Below, in pieces: positions 15,527 through 24,481 of a stretch of DNA of 64,000 nt. Source of the DNA: AC-32 sp963788215 (GTDB lineage Bacteria > Actinomycetota > Thermoleophilia > Gaiellales > Gaiellaceae); contig CAWBFX010000003.1 in assembly GCA_963788215.1 (NCBI GenBank), forward strand, positions 496,001 through 560,000. The letters run 5' to 3'. The translations under genes and the position numbers were made by a program. Below the pieces are notes generated by a model. It ran no database searches, had not been told where the DNA came from, and saw only the letters and a program-made list of their open reading frames with translations. How positions within the stretch are numbered: the stretch's first letter is position 1; each line of letters starts with the position of its first letter.

Positions 15527-15919
15527 ATGGCCGCCTCCGTCGACGACCTGCGCGCGATTCCGCTCTTCGCGGAGCTCGAGCCGGACGCGCTCGAGCACCT
15601 TGCGGGTGTCGCGACGGATGTCGAGGCGCAGCCCGACCAGGTCCTCGTCCAGCCCCTGCAAGCCGGCACCGGCATGTACTTCGTCGTCGAAGGCACGGTC
15701 GAGGTCGAGGCACGCGAAGGCTGGCGCGAGCTCGGCCCGGGCAACTTCTTCGGGGAGCTCGCGCTGCTGACCGAGGACGGCAGGCGCACCGCGCGCTGCC
15801 GGGCGAAGACCGACGTTCGCTGCCTCGCGTTCGACCGCGCCGCCTTCGAGGACCTCGTCCGGCGGCACCCGGATATCGCCGCCACGCTGCTCGAGACCGC
15901 GCTCGGCCGCCTCGGCTAG
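15527..15919 (+). CDS. Cyclic nucleotide-binding domain protein without DNA-binding domain
   Basis: 130 residues, only a CRP-type beta-barrel: IPLFAELEPDALEHLAGVA, then GTGMYFVVEGTVEV, and the phosphate-binding cassette region GNFFGELALLTEDGRRTAR. No helix-turn-helix or enzymatic domain follows, so it is a stand-alone sensor or adaptor. The ATG immediately follows the ybaB stop, so translation is coupled. Confidence 0.88.
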   Translation: MAASVDDLRAIPLFAELEPDALEHLAGVATDVEAQPDQVLVQPLQAGTGMYFVVEGTVEVEAREGWRELGPGNFFGELALLTEDGRRTARCRAKTDVRCLAFDRAAFEDLVRRHPDIAATLLETALGRLG

Positions 15920-15925
15920 CCGGCA

Positions 15926-16985
15926 TTGACCGGCCTCTCCAGCCCTCTCCTCGTCCTCATCTTCATCGGCGCTTCTGCCGTGACCTGGGTGGCGGGCGTC
16001 GGCCTCTCGAAGACGACCGACGCGCTCGACGTGCGCCTCGGCTTCGGCCAGGAGCTCGGCGGGATCATCCTGCTCGCGATCGCGGGGAGCCTCCCCGAGG
16101 TCGCGATCACGATCTCGGCGGCGGCCGACGGCAACCTGCAGCTCGCGGCCGGGAACCTGATCGGCGGGATCGCGGTGCAGACGATGGTGCTCGTCCTCTG
16201 CGACTTCGTCGTCGGGCCCGAGCGGCCGCTGACCTTCCTGGTCGGCGCGCTCACGCCGGTGCTCGAAGGACTGCTCGTGGTGCTCGTGGTCTCAGGCGTC
16301 CTGATGGGGGCGCTGCTCCCTCCGACCACGGCGATCGGCGGCGTCGTCAGCCCGGCGTCGGTCGCAATCGTGGTGGTCTGGACGGTCGGGATCTATGTGA
16401 TCAACCGCGTGCGAAAGGACCCTCGCTGGAAGCGTCTCGATGCCCGGAAGCCGGCCGGGGCGGCGCCATCGCCGTGAGCCGCACGCGGAGCAGCCGCATC
16501 CGTTCGCGAAGGCCTCGACCGCCTGGGTCGCGGGCGTGTTCCTCGCGGCCTGCGTGGTCACGCTGATCGCCGGAGTCGGGCTCGAGACGACCGGAAACGC
16601 GCTCGCCGACCGCGCCGGGATCAACGGCGTCATCTTCGGCGCAACCATCCTCGCGACCGCCACGGCGCTGCCCGAGATCAGCTCGGGGATCGCGGCGGTG
16701 CGGCTCGGCGACCACGCCCTCGCCGTCGGAGACATCTTCGGCGGCAACGCCTTCCAGGTCTGCCTGTTCCTGCTCGCCGACCTGATCGCCGGCTCGCCCG
16801 TCCTCCCGAGTGCAGGCCGGCTGAACAGCTGGCTCGCTTCGCTGGGCGTCGGGCTCACGGCCATCTACGCGATGGGCGTGGTCGCGAGGCCGATGCGCTG
16901 CCGATTCCGCCTCGGGCCGGACTCGCTGCTCGCAATCGTGGTCTTCGGGCTCGGAATCACCGGCCTCGTCGTCGTGCACGGCTGA
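15926..16985 (+). CDS. Sodium/calcium exchanger family (CaCA) protein, probably frameshifted
   Basis: Two halves, each with an alpha-repeat: the first (TTG start at 15926, ends 16477) has LAIAGSLPEVAIT and AAGNLIGGIAVQT; the second (ATG 16440 to 16985) has ATATALPEISSG and AVGDIFGGNAFQVC. In CaCA antiporters these pair to form the ion pathway, usually in one chain. The total span is 3n+1, and the switch near 16436 falls in the hydrophilic linker, so one extra base in a single gene is likely. Alternatively the overlapping frames are two genuine subunits. It is an integral membrane cation antiporter. Confidence 0.8.
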
Positions 16986-17006
16986 CCCGGTAGGCACACT
17001 TCGGCC

Positions 17007-17597
17007 ATGTTCAGCCCGTCGGTGGACAACCTCGTCGCGCAACTGACGCACCTTCCCGGGGTCGGCCAGCGCACCGCGCAGCGGCTCGCGTTCCACCTCC
17101 TGCGCGTCCCGAAGGACGAGGCCGGAGCGCTCGCCGCCGCGATCGCCGAGGTCAAGGAGCGCGTCCGCTTCTGCCGTGAGTGCGGGAACTTCACCGAGGA
17201 AGAGACCTGCGAGATCTGCCGCGACGCACGGCGCGACCACTCGATCGTCTGCGTCGTCGAGCAGCCCGCCGACCTGATCTCCGTCGAGCGCACGCACGAG
17301 TACCGCGGGCTGTACCACGTGCTCGGCGGCGCGCTCTCGCCTCTCGACGGCGTGGAGCCCGAGCACCTGCGGATCGACGAGCTCCTCGGCCGCGTCGAGC
17401 GGAACGGCGTCGAGGAGGTCGTACTCGCGACGAACCCGAACATGACCGGCGAAGCGACGGCCGCCTACCTCGCCGACCGCCTCCGCGGCCGCGTCCGCGT
17501 CACCCGCCTGGCGAGCGGCCTCCCGGTCGGCGCCGACCTCGAGTACGCCGACGAGGTCACCCTGGGCAGGGCGCTGAGCGGCCGCCGCGAAATGTGA
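17007..17597 (+). CDS. recR: Recombination mediator protein RecR
   Basis: 196 residues, full family length. An N-terminal HhH region (LTHLPGVGQRTAQRLAFHLL), a C4 zinc finger (FCRECGNFTEEETCEIC), a TOPRIM domain (SIVCVVEQPADLISVE, VVLATNPNMTGEATA) and the C-terminal LASGLPVGADLEYADEVTL motif are all present. With RecF and RecO it loads RecA on gapped DNA. The ATG follows the exchanger gene by 21 bases. Confidence 0.97.
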   Translation: MFSPSVDNLVAQLTHLPGVGQRTAQRLAFHLLRVPKDEAGALAAAIAEVKERVRFCRECGNFTEEETCEICRDARRDHSIVCVVEQPADLISVERTHEYRGLYHVLGGALSPLDGVEPEHLRIDELLGRVERNGVEEVVLATNPNMTGEATAAYLADRLRGRVRVTRLASGLPVGADLEYADEVTLGRALSGRREM

Positions 17598-17607
17598 CAC
17601 TTCCGCC

Positions 17608-18858
17608 GTGACCGCGACCGAGTTCGAGGCACTTCCCGCGCTCGAAGGCGTCGAGCCGCGGCTCGGCACGCTCGTGATGAAGTTCGGCGGCACCTCGGTC
17701 GCCGACCCGGCCAAGATCAAGGACGTCGCGCGCCGGCTCGTCGAGGCGCGCGCTGCCGGCAACCGCGTCGTCGCGGTGCTCTCCGCGATGGGCGACACGA
17801 CCGACGACCTCGTCCGGCTCGCCTACGAGGTCTCGGCGCGGCCGAAGCCGCGCGAGCTCGACATGCTGATCTCGGTCGGGGAGCGGATTTCCTGCGCGCT
17901 CGCGGCGATGGCGATCCACGATCTCGGCGCCGAGGCGATCTCGCTCACCGGGTCGCAGGCGGGGATCGTCACGGACACCGTCCATGGCAAGGCGAAGATC
18001 GTCGACGTCCGCGCGCGCCGGATCCACGAGGCGCTCGACCAGGGCCGCATCGTCCTCGTCGCCGGGTTCCAGGGCGTCTCGACCGACCAGGACATCACCA
18101 CCTTCGGCCGCGGGGGCTCCGATCTGACCGCGGTCGCGCTCGCCGCCGCACTCGGGGCCGAGGTCTGCGAGATCTACACCGACGTCGAGGGCGTCTACAC
18201 CGCCCACCCGCGGCTCGTTCCCGACGCGCGAAAGCTCCACGCGCTGAGCTACGACGAGATGCTCGAGATGGCCGCGAGCGGCGCGAAGGTGCTCCAGGTA
18301 CGCTCGGTCGAGGTCGCGCGCAACCACTCGGTCAAGCTGCACGTCCGCTCGACGTTCTCGGCGGCGGACGGCACGTGGATTCGCGAGGAGGACGAACGCA
18401 TGCTCGAGAAAGCGCTGATCTCCGGAGTGACGCACACGCTGGAGGAGACGCTCTACCGCGTCGAGGGAACGACGCCGTCGCGTCTGTTCGCCGCGCTCGC
18501 CGAGGCGGGCGTCAACGTCGACACGATCGTCCAGACCGGGCCGGAGATCGTGTTCTCGGCGCCGGCCGAGGACCGCGACGCAGCGGCCGAGGTGCTCGAC
18601 GGTCTCGGCGTGGACTGGAACGCGCGCGACGACCTCGGCAAGGTCAGCGTGATCGGCGCCGGCATGAAGAGCCATCCGGGGGTCGCCGCCAAGGCGTTCG
18701 CGACCCTCGCCGACAATGGGATCGAGCCGGAGGTCGTGACGACGTCGCCGATCAAGATCTCCTGCCACCTGCGCAGCGACCAGGTCGAGAGCGCGGTCGC
18801 CGCGCTGCACACCGCCTTCGAGCTCGACGCGCCCGAGGCCGAGAGGCAGCATGCCTAG
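17608..18858 (+). CDS. lysC: Aspartate kinase
   Basis: 416 residues. It phosphorylates aspartate, the first step to Lys, Thr, Met and diaminopimelate. The kinase domain (residues about 22-260) opens with VMKFGGTSVADP and contains GFQGVSTDQDITTFGRGGSD and YTDVEGVYTAHPR. Two ACT domains follow (about 285-410), with VNVDTIVQTGPE and GIEPEVVTTSPIKISC, typical of feedback-regulated enzymes. GTG start. The stop overlaps the start of asd by 8 bp. Confidence 0.96.
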   Translation: MTATEFEALPALEGVEPRLGTLVMKFGGTSVADPAKIKDVARRLVEARAAGNRVVAVLSAMGDTTDDLVRLAYEVSARPKPRELDMLISVGERISCALAAMAIHDLGAEAISLTGSQAGIVTDTVHGKAKIVDVRARRIHEALDQGRIVLVAGFQGVSTDQDITTFGRGGSDLTAVALAAALGAEVCEIYTDVEGVYTAHPRLVPDARKLHALSYDEMLEMAASGAKVLQVRSVEVARNHSVKLHVRSTFSAADGTWIREEDERMLEKALISGVTHTLEETLYRVEGTTPSRLFAALAEAGVNVDTIVQTGPEIVFSAPAEDRDAAAEVLDGLGVDWNARDDLGKVSVIGAGMKSHPGVAAKAFATLADNGIEPEVVTTSPIKISCHLRSDQVESAVAALHTAFELDAPEAERQHA

Positions 18859-19774
18859 GGTTGCTGTGGTCGGCGCAACCGGCGCGGTCGGCGGCGTCAT
18901 GGTCGACCTGCTCGCCGAGCGTGGCTTCGACGACGTCTCGCTGCTCGCGTCCGCGCGGTCAGCCGGGAAAGAGGTTCGCGGCCGGCCTGTCGAGGAGGCG
19001 ACTCCCGAGACGCTCGCCGGCTTCGACGTCTGCTTCTTCTCGGTCGGCTCGAAGGCGAGCCGCGAGCTCGTCCCGCACGCGCTGAAGGGCGGCGCGCTCT
19101 GCGTCGACAAGTCCGAAGCGTTCCGGCTGGAGCCGGAGGTGCCTCTCGTCGTCCCCGAGGTGAACGGCGGCCGCGCGCTCGAGAACGACGGCCTGATCGC
19201 GAACCCGAACTGCTCGACGATCCCGCTGACGCTCGTGCTCAAGCCGCTGCTCGACGCCGCGGGGCTGCGCTCCGTGCGGGTGGCGACCTACCAGTCGGTC
19301 TCGGGTAAGGGCGCGCAGCGGCTGCAGCAGCTGCTCGATGAGCCGCAGGCCGAGCACGACCTCTCCGTCGACTGGACGTTCGACGGCGAGGAGTTCGACG
19401 AGGAGGCGAAGATCCGCGACGAGACGCGCAAGATCCTCGAGCTGCCGGAGCTGCCGGTCAGCGCGACGTGCGTCCGCGTCCCGGTGCCGGTCGGCCACGC
19501 GGAGTCCATCTGGGTCGAGACCGACCAGCCGCTCTCGGCAGACGAGGCGCGCGAGCTGCTCGCCGCCGCGCCGTCGGTCCGTCTCGTCGACTTCCCCACT
19601 CCCGGCCAGGCGGCGGGCGGCGATGACGCGCTGGTCGGCCGCATCCGCCGCGACCCCGCAGCCGAGAACGGCCTCGTGCTCCACCTCGCGTGCGACAACC
19701 TCCGCAAGGGCGCCGCCCTGAACGGCATCCAGATCGCCGAGCTCGTGCTCTCGCGTCGGCCGGTCGCGGCGTAG
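18851..19774 (+). CDS. asd: Aspartate-semialdehyde dehydrogenase
   Basis: 307 residues. It reduces aspartyl phosphate to the semialdehyde with NADPH. The N-terminal nucleotide-binding loop is VGATGAVGGVM; the catalytic Cys is in ANPNCSTIPL; the acyl-binding segment TYQSVSGKGAQ and the catalytic-His region VPVPVGHAESIW are present. It overlaps lysC by 8 bp, so the two form an operon feeding cell-wall diaminopimelate and the aspartate amino acids. Confidence 0.96.
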   Translation: MPRVAVVGATGAVGGVMVDLLAERGFDDVSLLASARSAGKEVRGRPVEEATPETLAGFDVCFFSVGSKASRELVPHALKGGALCVDKSEAFRLEPEVPLVVPEVNGGRALENDGLIANPNCSTIPLTLVLKPLLDAAGLRSVRVATYQSVSGKGAQRLQQLLDEPQAEHDLSVDWTFDGEEFDEEAKIRDETRKILELPELPVSATCVRVPVPVGHAESIWVETDQPLSADEARELLAAAPSVRLVDFPTPGQAAGGDDALVGRIRRDPAAENGLVLHLACDNLRKGAALNGIQIAELVLSRRPVAA

Positions 19775-19781
19775 GAGAAGG

Positions 19782-19912
19782 CTAAGCGGGTTTTCCGCCG
19801 AGCTTCCCTTCGAGAAGCTCGATGATCTGCCTCAGGTCTCGACGGGCCTCTTCGACTAGATGTCGACCCGATCGATCTCCTCAAGCGTCAGGTTCCTCTT
19901 CTTCTTGCCCAT
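19782..19912 (-). CDS. Tiny helical protein, frameshifted
   Basis: ATG at 19910-19912 (another ATG directly before), preceded by GAGGAGG. The frame gives GKKKRNLTLEEIDRVD, then a stop; one frame on it continues as VEEARRDLRQIIELLEGKLGG to a stop at 19782. The length is 3n+2, consistent with one missing base near 19858. A further open frame upstream (KLDAALERIEALLELLLEED, ending at 19881) overlaps it and may belong to the same or a second small protein. No family is recognised. Confidence 0.4.
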
Positions 19913-20041
19913 CATCCTCCTCGAGAAGGAGCTCCAGAAGAGCCTCGATTCGTTCAAGCGCAGCGTCGAGCTTGATCGGCCGAATGGGTCGGTATCCGCT
20001 GCTTTCTCAAGCTGAGAGCGCGAAATCCCGATAAGTGGCCG

Positions 20042-20509
20042 ATGCGGCAAGCGCGCCTCGACCACCAGTTTTTCGAGAACGAGCCTCGCTCGCACCTCGG
20101 CGCGATCCTGCTGCGCAAAAGGATCGTGACCCACGACGAGCTCGACCGCGCGCTCGCCGAGCGCGAGGAGGGCGAGCTGCTCGGCGAGGCGCTCGTCCGG
20201 CTGGGTATCTGCTTCGAGGACGACATTGCCCGCGTGCTCGGCGAACAGGCGCAGATCGATTTCGTCGACATCGGCGTCACGTCGGTCGACCGGCGGGCCG
20301 TCTCTCTCCTTCAGAAGCGCGAGGCAACGGCGTTGCGCGCCATCCCCGTCCGGCTGCACCCGGACGAAACGGTTTCCGTTGCGGTCGCCGACCCGACCGA
20401 CGAGACGCTGCTGCCGAAGCTGAAGCTCGCGCTCGGCGGTCGCCAGGTGCGCCTCCTCGTGACGACGCCCTCCGCGCTGCGCGCGGCCTGGGCGACCGCC
20501 TACAGCTAG
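20042..20509 (+). CDS. Stand-alone MshEN (type II secretion ATPase N-terminal) domain protein
   Basis: 155 residues matching the N-terminal domain of GspE/PilB/MshE: HLGAILLRKRIVTHDELDRA, LLGEALVRLGICFEDDIARV and the trailing SVAVADPTDETLLPKL. In MshE this domain binds c-di-GMP through two RLGxxL-type repeats; both repeats are partly kept. The ATPase domain is absent, so it may be a free c-di-GMP sensor or adaptor. It has no obvious partner beside it. Confidence 0.85.
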   Translation: MRQARLDHQFFENEPRSHLGAILLRKRIVTHDELDRALAEREEGELLGEALVRLGICFEDDIARVLGEQAQIDFVDIGVTSVDRRAVSLLQKREATALRAIPVRLHPDETVSVAVADPTDETLLPKLKLALGGRQVRLLVTTPSALRAAWATAYS

Positions 20510-21132
20510 GGGCGCCGAGGCTCCGGCACGGGCTCCGGGAGGAAGGCCTCCCGCAGCGCCCTGAGCACCTTCCAGCGCTTCCCTTCGAGCACCGGGACCA
20601 GCCCGCCGAGCTCCAAACGCACGAGCTCGACCTGGCCGATCGAGCGCACGGTCCGGAAGCCGAAGTCGGAGAGGAAATCGCGCGGGAAGACCGTGCGGTG
20701 CACGAGGAACCGCTCGTAGTCGGACTCGCCCTCGCGGTAGCGATAGGCGAAGGTCTCGAGCGCGGCGGCGCCCTTGTCCCTGGCGTCGCCGATCGCGGCG
20801 AGGAAGAGCGACTGCAGCACCCACGGGCTCGTGCGGTCGAAGAGGTACGCGCAGGTGACGAGGACGGCGTCGTCGGACGGCGGCCCGGCGGGCAGCTCGG
20901 CCGCGCGGGGGAAGAGCCGCGAGACGCCGTACTGCATCGAGCCGAGCACGCGGCCGTCGTCGTCGTAGTAGACGGTCCCCCACGCGCCGAACTCGGTCTC
21001 GGCCTTCTCGATCCAGCGCCGCTTGTCCACGCGGCGGCCGGCGGTGCGCGACTGCCACCAGACGCAGTCGTGGCAAACACCCGCGACGCTTTCGAGCGTC
21101 GCGCCGGTCAGGCCCGTGAGCCGCGTGCTCAT
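20506..21132 (-). CDS. GNAT-like N-acetyltransferase family protein
   Basis: 208 residues. An N-terminal CHDCVWWQ motif is followed by beta strands (WGTVYYDDDGRVLGSMQYG), a middle segment (LQSLFLAAIGDARDKGAAAL), and a final strand region (FLSDFGFRTVRSIGQVELVRLEL), the layout of an actinobacterial GNAT subfamily that keeps the Cys pair near the N-terminus. The substrate is unknown. It converges on the MshEN gene with a 4-bp overlap. Confidence 0.75.
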   Translation of the reverse strand: MSTRLTGLTGATLESVAGVCHDCVWWQSRTAGRRVDKRRWIEKAETEFGAWGTVYYDDDGRVLGSMQYGVSRLFPRAAELPAGPPSDDAVLVTCAYLFDRTSPWVLQSLFLAAIGDARDKGAAALETFAYRYREGESDYERFLVHRTVFPRDFLSDFGFRTVRSIGQVELVRLELGGLVPVLEGKRWKVLRALREAFLPEPVPEPRRP

Positions 21133-21230
21133 TCTCCGATTCTAGGGAGGGGCTGTCGCCGCCATTCGAAAGCAGCCATCATCCGGCCCATCTCGTTGCG
21201 AGCGCTCACTTCGTCGTCTTCGTCCTCCTG

Positions 21231-21719
21231 TTGGCTACCGCCTGCGGGAAAAGCGTCGCGCCGAGCCCGACGCGCTCGGCAGCGCTCGGTGGCGCGATCA
21301 GCTGCCCGAAGGCCGTCCTCTACCGCGCGTCGGCCATCGCGCCGGTCAGCGAGGTGCTACGCGCTGCGCAGCGCAACCTCGCGCGCGGCACTCTCAACAG
21401 CCAGGGAACGATCTATCGCCTGACGCCGCGCAACGCGCCGATCGATCTCGTCGAGCATGGCCTGGCGTACGAAGACTCATCGATGAAGGACTTCAACCGA
21501 GCCACGCCCGGCGCTTTGATGATCCTGCGCGCGGCCGAGAAGCAATGTGGCCCCCGCCTCGCCGCGGCGTCATGGGTCATCCACTACGACGTGCCGGTGT
21601 CTGATATCGCCGGACCGGGCGTCTATGTCTTCTTCGTGAAGGCGAGGAGCGGCTGGCGCTTCTGGGGAAACTGGTGCGGCGCGGGCCAGTCGAAGGCCTG
21701 GCGCCGGCAGTACTGCTAG
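21231..21719 (+). CDS. Putative lipoprotein of unknown function
   Basis: 162 residues from a TTG. In-frame codons just upstream read HFVVFVLLLATAC, which looks like the hydrophobic core and lipobox of a lipoprotein signal, so the true start is probably upstream; a CTG at 21153 after GGGAGG is the only plausible codon. The mature domain contains two Trp-rich segments near the C-terminus (WVIHYDVPVSDIAG, SGWRFWGNWCG). No family is recognised. It converges with the metallophosphoesterase gene with a 4-bp overlap. Confidence 0.6.
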   Translation: MATACGKSVAPSPTRSAALGGAISCPKAVLYRASAIAPVSEVLRAAQRNLARGTLNSQGTIYRLTPRNAPIDLVEHGLAYEDSSMKDFNRATPGALMILRAAEKQCGPRLAAASWVIHYDVPVSDIAGPGVYVFFVKARSGWRFWGNWCGAGQSKAWRRQYC

Positions 21720-22522
21720 CTCGCCTGCAAAACAAGCTCCGTCGCCTCCGGGCGCGCGAGGAAACGGAACGGGACGAACGTCGTGCCGAGGCCGGCCGAG
21801 AGGTGGAGGGTCCCGCCCGGGCGCTGGTAGAGACCGCGGATGTAGGTCCAGCGGATGTGGGCGAGCCGCAGGCGTCCACCCGGCCAGGGGACGCAGATCT
21901 GGCCGGCGTGCAGGTGGCCGGAGAGAACGAGGTGGAACGCGCCTGCCGGGAGCCTGTCGATGACGTCCGGGAAGTGGCAGAGCAGGATGCGCAGGTCGGC
22001 GTCCGGGTCGACGCGCTGCTCGGGGTGCGCCCGGCGATGGCGGTACGAGCGAGGGTCGACGCCGACGATCTGGATCGTCCGGCCGCGCAGCTCGAGCGTC
22101 CGCGAGTCGTCGGTGAGCAAGGTCGCCGGCTCGAGGTCGAGCACGCCCGCCGGGTGCGAGAACGGATCGCGCGACTGGGCGAAGTCGTGGTTGCCGAGCA
22201 CCGCGTAGCAGCGCGGCATGCGCGCGAGCAACTCGCGGAGGCGCTCTTCGCCCGACCGGCGCGAGAGCAGGTCGCCGCTGATCAGCGTCAGGTCGGGCTG
22301 CCGCTCCTCGACCCAGTCCACCGCGCGCTCGACCGCAGCCGAGCCGCGCGAGGGAAAGCCGAGGTGGAAGTCGGACAGGTGCGCGATGCGCAGGCCCTCG
22401 AGCTCCGGAGGCAGCCCGGGCACGGGGCAGGCCAGCGTCTCGAGCCGCACCCAGCCCGCCTCGAAATGACCCCAGGCGAGCCCCGCCGCGGCCGCGGCGC
22501 CCGCGAGCCGCGTGACCCGCAA
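21716..22522 (-). CDS. YaeI-like metallophosphoesterase
   Basis: 268 residues. A hydrophobic N-terminus is followed by the calcineurin-like metal-binding motifs: LSDFHLG, SGDLLSR, LGNHDF, CHFPD, and SGHLHAGQ. These coordinate two metals for phosphomonoester or diester hydrolysis. Proteins of this subgroup are membrane-associated and act on lipids or nucleotides; the substrate cannot be read here. The ATG starts two bases after the sdhE-like stop, so it is the last gene of that operon. Confidence 0.9.
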   Translation of the reverse strand: MRVTRLAGAAAAAGLAWGHFEAGWVRLETLACPVPGLPPELEGLRIAHLSDFHLGFPSRGSAAVERAVDWVEERQPDLTLISGDLLSRRSGEERLRELLARMPRCYAVLGNHDFAQSRDPFSHPAGVLDLEPATLLTDDSRTLELRGRTIQIVGVDPRSYRHRRAHPEQRVDPDADLRILLCHFPDVIDRLPAGAFHLVLSGHLHAGQICVPWPGGRLRLAHIRWTYIRGLYQRPGGTLHLSAGLGTTFVPFRFLARPEATELVLQAS

Positions 22523-22523
22523 G

Positions 22524-23408
22524 TCAGACCTCGAGCTTCTGTGTGACCGAGTCGACCGAGACGACGTGGCGCTTGAACTGGAGCTCCGACTCCTCGAGCC
22601 CGGCCGCGACTCCGATCAGCTGCGAGAGGTGCAGGATCGGCATCGCGAAGTCCTTTCCGGTCGCCTTCCGGAGCTTGAGCTGCCACGCGTCCAGCGAGAG
22701 ATGGCAGAGCGGGCACGGGGTGACCATCGCGTCGGCGCCGGCCTCCACCGCCTGCTCGATCGGCTGGATCAGCTCGCTGAGAGCGACCTCCTCGCGTGCC
22801 TGGATGATCGGAAAGCCGCAGCACTTGATCTTCGCCGGATAGTCGACCGGCTGCCCGCCGCACGCCTGGATGATCGCCTCGAGCGACCACGGCCGGTCCG
22901 GGTCCTCGAAGCCGAGGATCTTCGACGGCCGCAGGATCTGGCAGCCGTAGAACGGCGCGATCTTCAAGCCCTTCAGGCCCTTGTGCGCCGCGACCTTGAG
23001 CTGCTCGTAGCCGTCGCCTTCCGCGATCAGCCAGAGCAGGTGCCTGACCTCGACGTCGCCGCTGTACGGCGGGACGCCGACGGTCTCGAGGTTCTTGTTG
23101 ACCCGCGCGCGCAGCTCCTCGTCGTTCTTCAGCTGCCAGTTCGCCTGCCGCAGGTTGAGCGTGCAGACGTTGCAGATCGTCATCAGCGTCTCGCAGCCCG
23201 TCTCCTCCGCGTAGGCGAGGATCCGCGCGTTCAGGTGCAGGTAGTAGTCGGGCTCGGCCTCGTGGATGTCGCCCGCGCCGCAGCACGTGACCGACTCGAG
23301 CTCGACCAGCTCGAGCCCGAGCTTCGGCGCGAGGGCCTTCGTCGCGCTGTTCAGCTCCTTCGCCGACAGCGCCGCCAGGCAGCCCGTGTAGTACGCGACG
23401 CGCTGCAT
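22524..23408 (-). CDS. CCG-domain protein, SdhE/heterodisulfide reductase subunit B-like
   Basis: 294 residues with two cysteine-rich CCG domains: VTCCGAGD and KIKCCGFPI, each with further Cys (TICNVC, TPCPLC). These hold non-cubane 4Fe-4S clusters in HdrB and in the membrane-interacting SdhE subunit of type-E succinate:quinone oxidoreductases. Its start overlaps the sdhB stop, so it most likely replaces the classical heme-bearing SdhC/D anchor. Electrons from SdhB would pass through it to quinone. An HdrB-type role is the alternative. Confidence 0.85.
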   Translation of the reverse strand: MQRVAYYTGCLAALSAKELNSATKALAPKLGLELVELESVTCCGAGDIHEAEPDYYLHLNARILAYAEETGCETLMTICNVCTLNLRQANWQLKNDEELRARVNKNLETVGVPPYSGDVEVRHLLWLIAEGDGYEQLKVAAHKGLKGLKIAPFYGCQILRPSKILGFEDPDRPWSLEAIIQACGGQPVDYPAKIKCCGFPIIQAREEVALSELIQPIEQAVEAGADAMVTPCPLCHLSLDAWQLKLRKATGKDFAMPILHLSQLIGVAAGLEESELQFKRHVVSVDSVTQKLEV

Positions 23409-24481
23409 CAGCCCTCCGCGTGCGGCGGCTCGACGCCGGGCTGGATCTCCGGAGCGTTCTCGCGCACTCCCGCCTCCTCCGTGAACTCGATGCGGCCGAG
23501 CGCGTGCTCGCCCTGGACGATCCCGAGAGCGCCCTCGCGCCCCTGCTCCTGCGTCAGCTCGCGCAGCGCGCGTGCCTCCTTGACGTCCGCCGCGACGTGC
23601 GGCGGGAACGGCGGCGGCACCTTTCCCTTGCGCGCAAGCTTGAGCGCGAAGCTCGTCTGCTTGATCGCCGACACGAGACCCTGCGTCTTCGGCACGAGCT
23701 CGGTCTCGCGCAGCCAGCCCGTCGTCTCCGCGGAGCGGACGAACCACTTCGCGTGCTTCGCGCCCATGTCGTGGTCGATCCCCTGCTTGACCGACTCGGC
23801 GCCGAGCTTGGCGATCGCGTCGCGGGGGTCGACTCCCTTCGGGCAGCGCTCATTGCAGAAGTAGCAGCGCGTGCAGTCCCAGATCCCGTGCTCGGAGTTC
23901 AATTCGTTCAGCCGCTCGACGTCGGCCTGGTCGCGCGCGTCGCCGACGAAGCGGAACCCCTTCGCGAGCGCCGCGGGCCCGAGGAACTCCGGGTCGGCCT
24001 CCATCGAGTTGCACTCGGAGACGCAGCAGCCGCACATGATGCAGAGCGCCTCCTTGTGGATGACGTTCATCTGCTGCTGCGAGACGATCCGCTCCTTCTC
24101 CTCGACCTCGTCGTAGCCGGGATCCAGCCAGGGCTTGACCGCGCGGATCTTGCCCCAGAACGGGTTCATGTCGACGACGAGGTCCTTCAGCACCGGCAGG
24201 TTGCCCATCGGCGAGATCACCGGGACGTGGCCCGCGTCGACGATCGGCTTCATCCGCTCCTTGCACGCGAGCACGGCGGCCCCGTCCATGCGCATCCCGC
24301 AGGAGCCGCAGATCATCATCCGGCAGCTCTTGCGGTAGGCGAGCGTCCCGTCGTGCTTGTCCTTGATCAGGTCGAGGACGTCGAGCAGGCACGCCCATTC
24401 GGGGGCGTCGACCTCGTACTCGCGCAGGACGCGCTCGCCCGACTGCGGGTCGAATCGCCAGATCTTGAGCGCGACGTTCAT
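23408..24481 (-). CDS. sdhB: Succinate dehydrogenase / fumarate reductase iron-sulfur subunit
   Basis: 357 residues. A plant-type ferredoxin domain carries the 2Fe-2S ligands in CRMMICGSCGMR and VLAC; a C-terminal ferredoxin domain carries CIMCGCCVSEC and CTRCYFCNERCP for the 4Fe-4S and 3Fe-4S clusters. It is longer than usual, with an extra tail of about 100 residues. It passes electrons from SdhA to the quinone-reducing subunit. Start and end overlap the lipoprotein and sdhE genes by 4 and 1 bp, a tight operon. Confidence 0.95.
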   Translation of the reverse strand: MNVALKIWRFDPQSGERVLREYEVDAPEWACLLDVLDLIKDKHDGTLAYRKSCRMMICGSCGMRMDGAAVLACKERMKPIVDAGHVPVISPMGNLPVLKDLVVDMNPFWGKIRAVKPWLDPGYDEVEEKERIVSQQQMNVIHKEALCIMCGCCVSECNSMEADPEFLGPAALAKGFRFVGDARDQADVERLNELNSEHGIWDCTRCYFCNERCPKGVDPRDAIAKLGAESVKQGIDHDMGAKHAKWFVRSAETTGWLRETELVPKTQGLVSAIKQTSFALKLARKGKVPPPFPPHVAADVKEARALRELTQEQGREGALGIVQGEHALGRIEFTEEAGVRENAPEIQPGVEPPHAEG

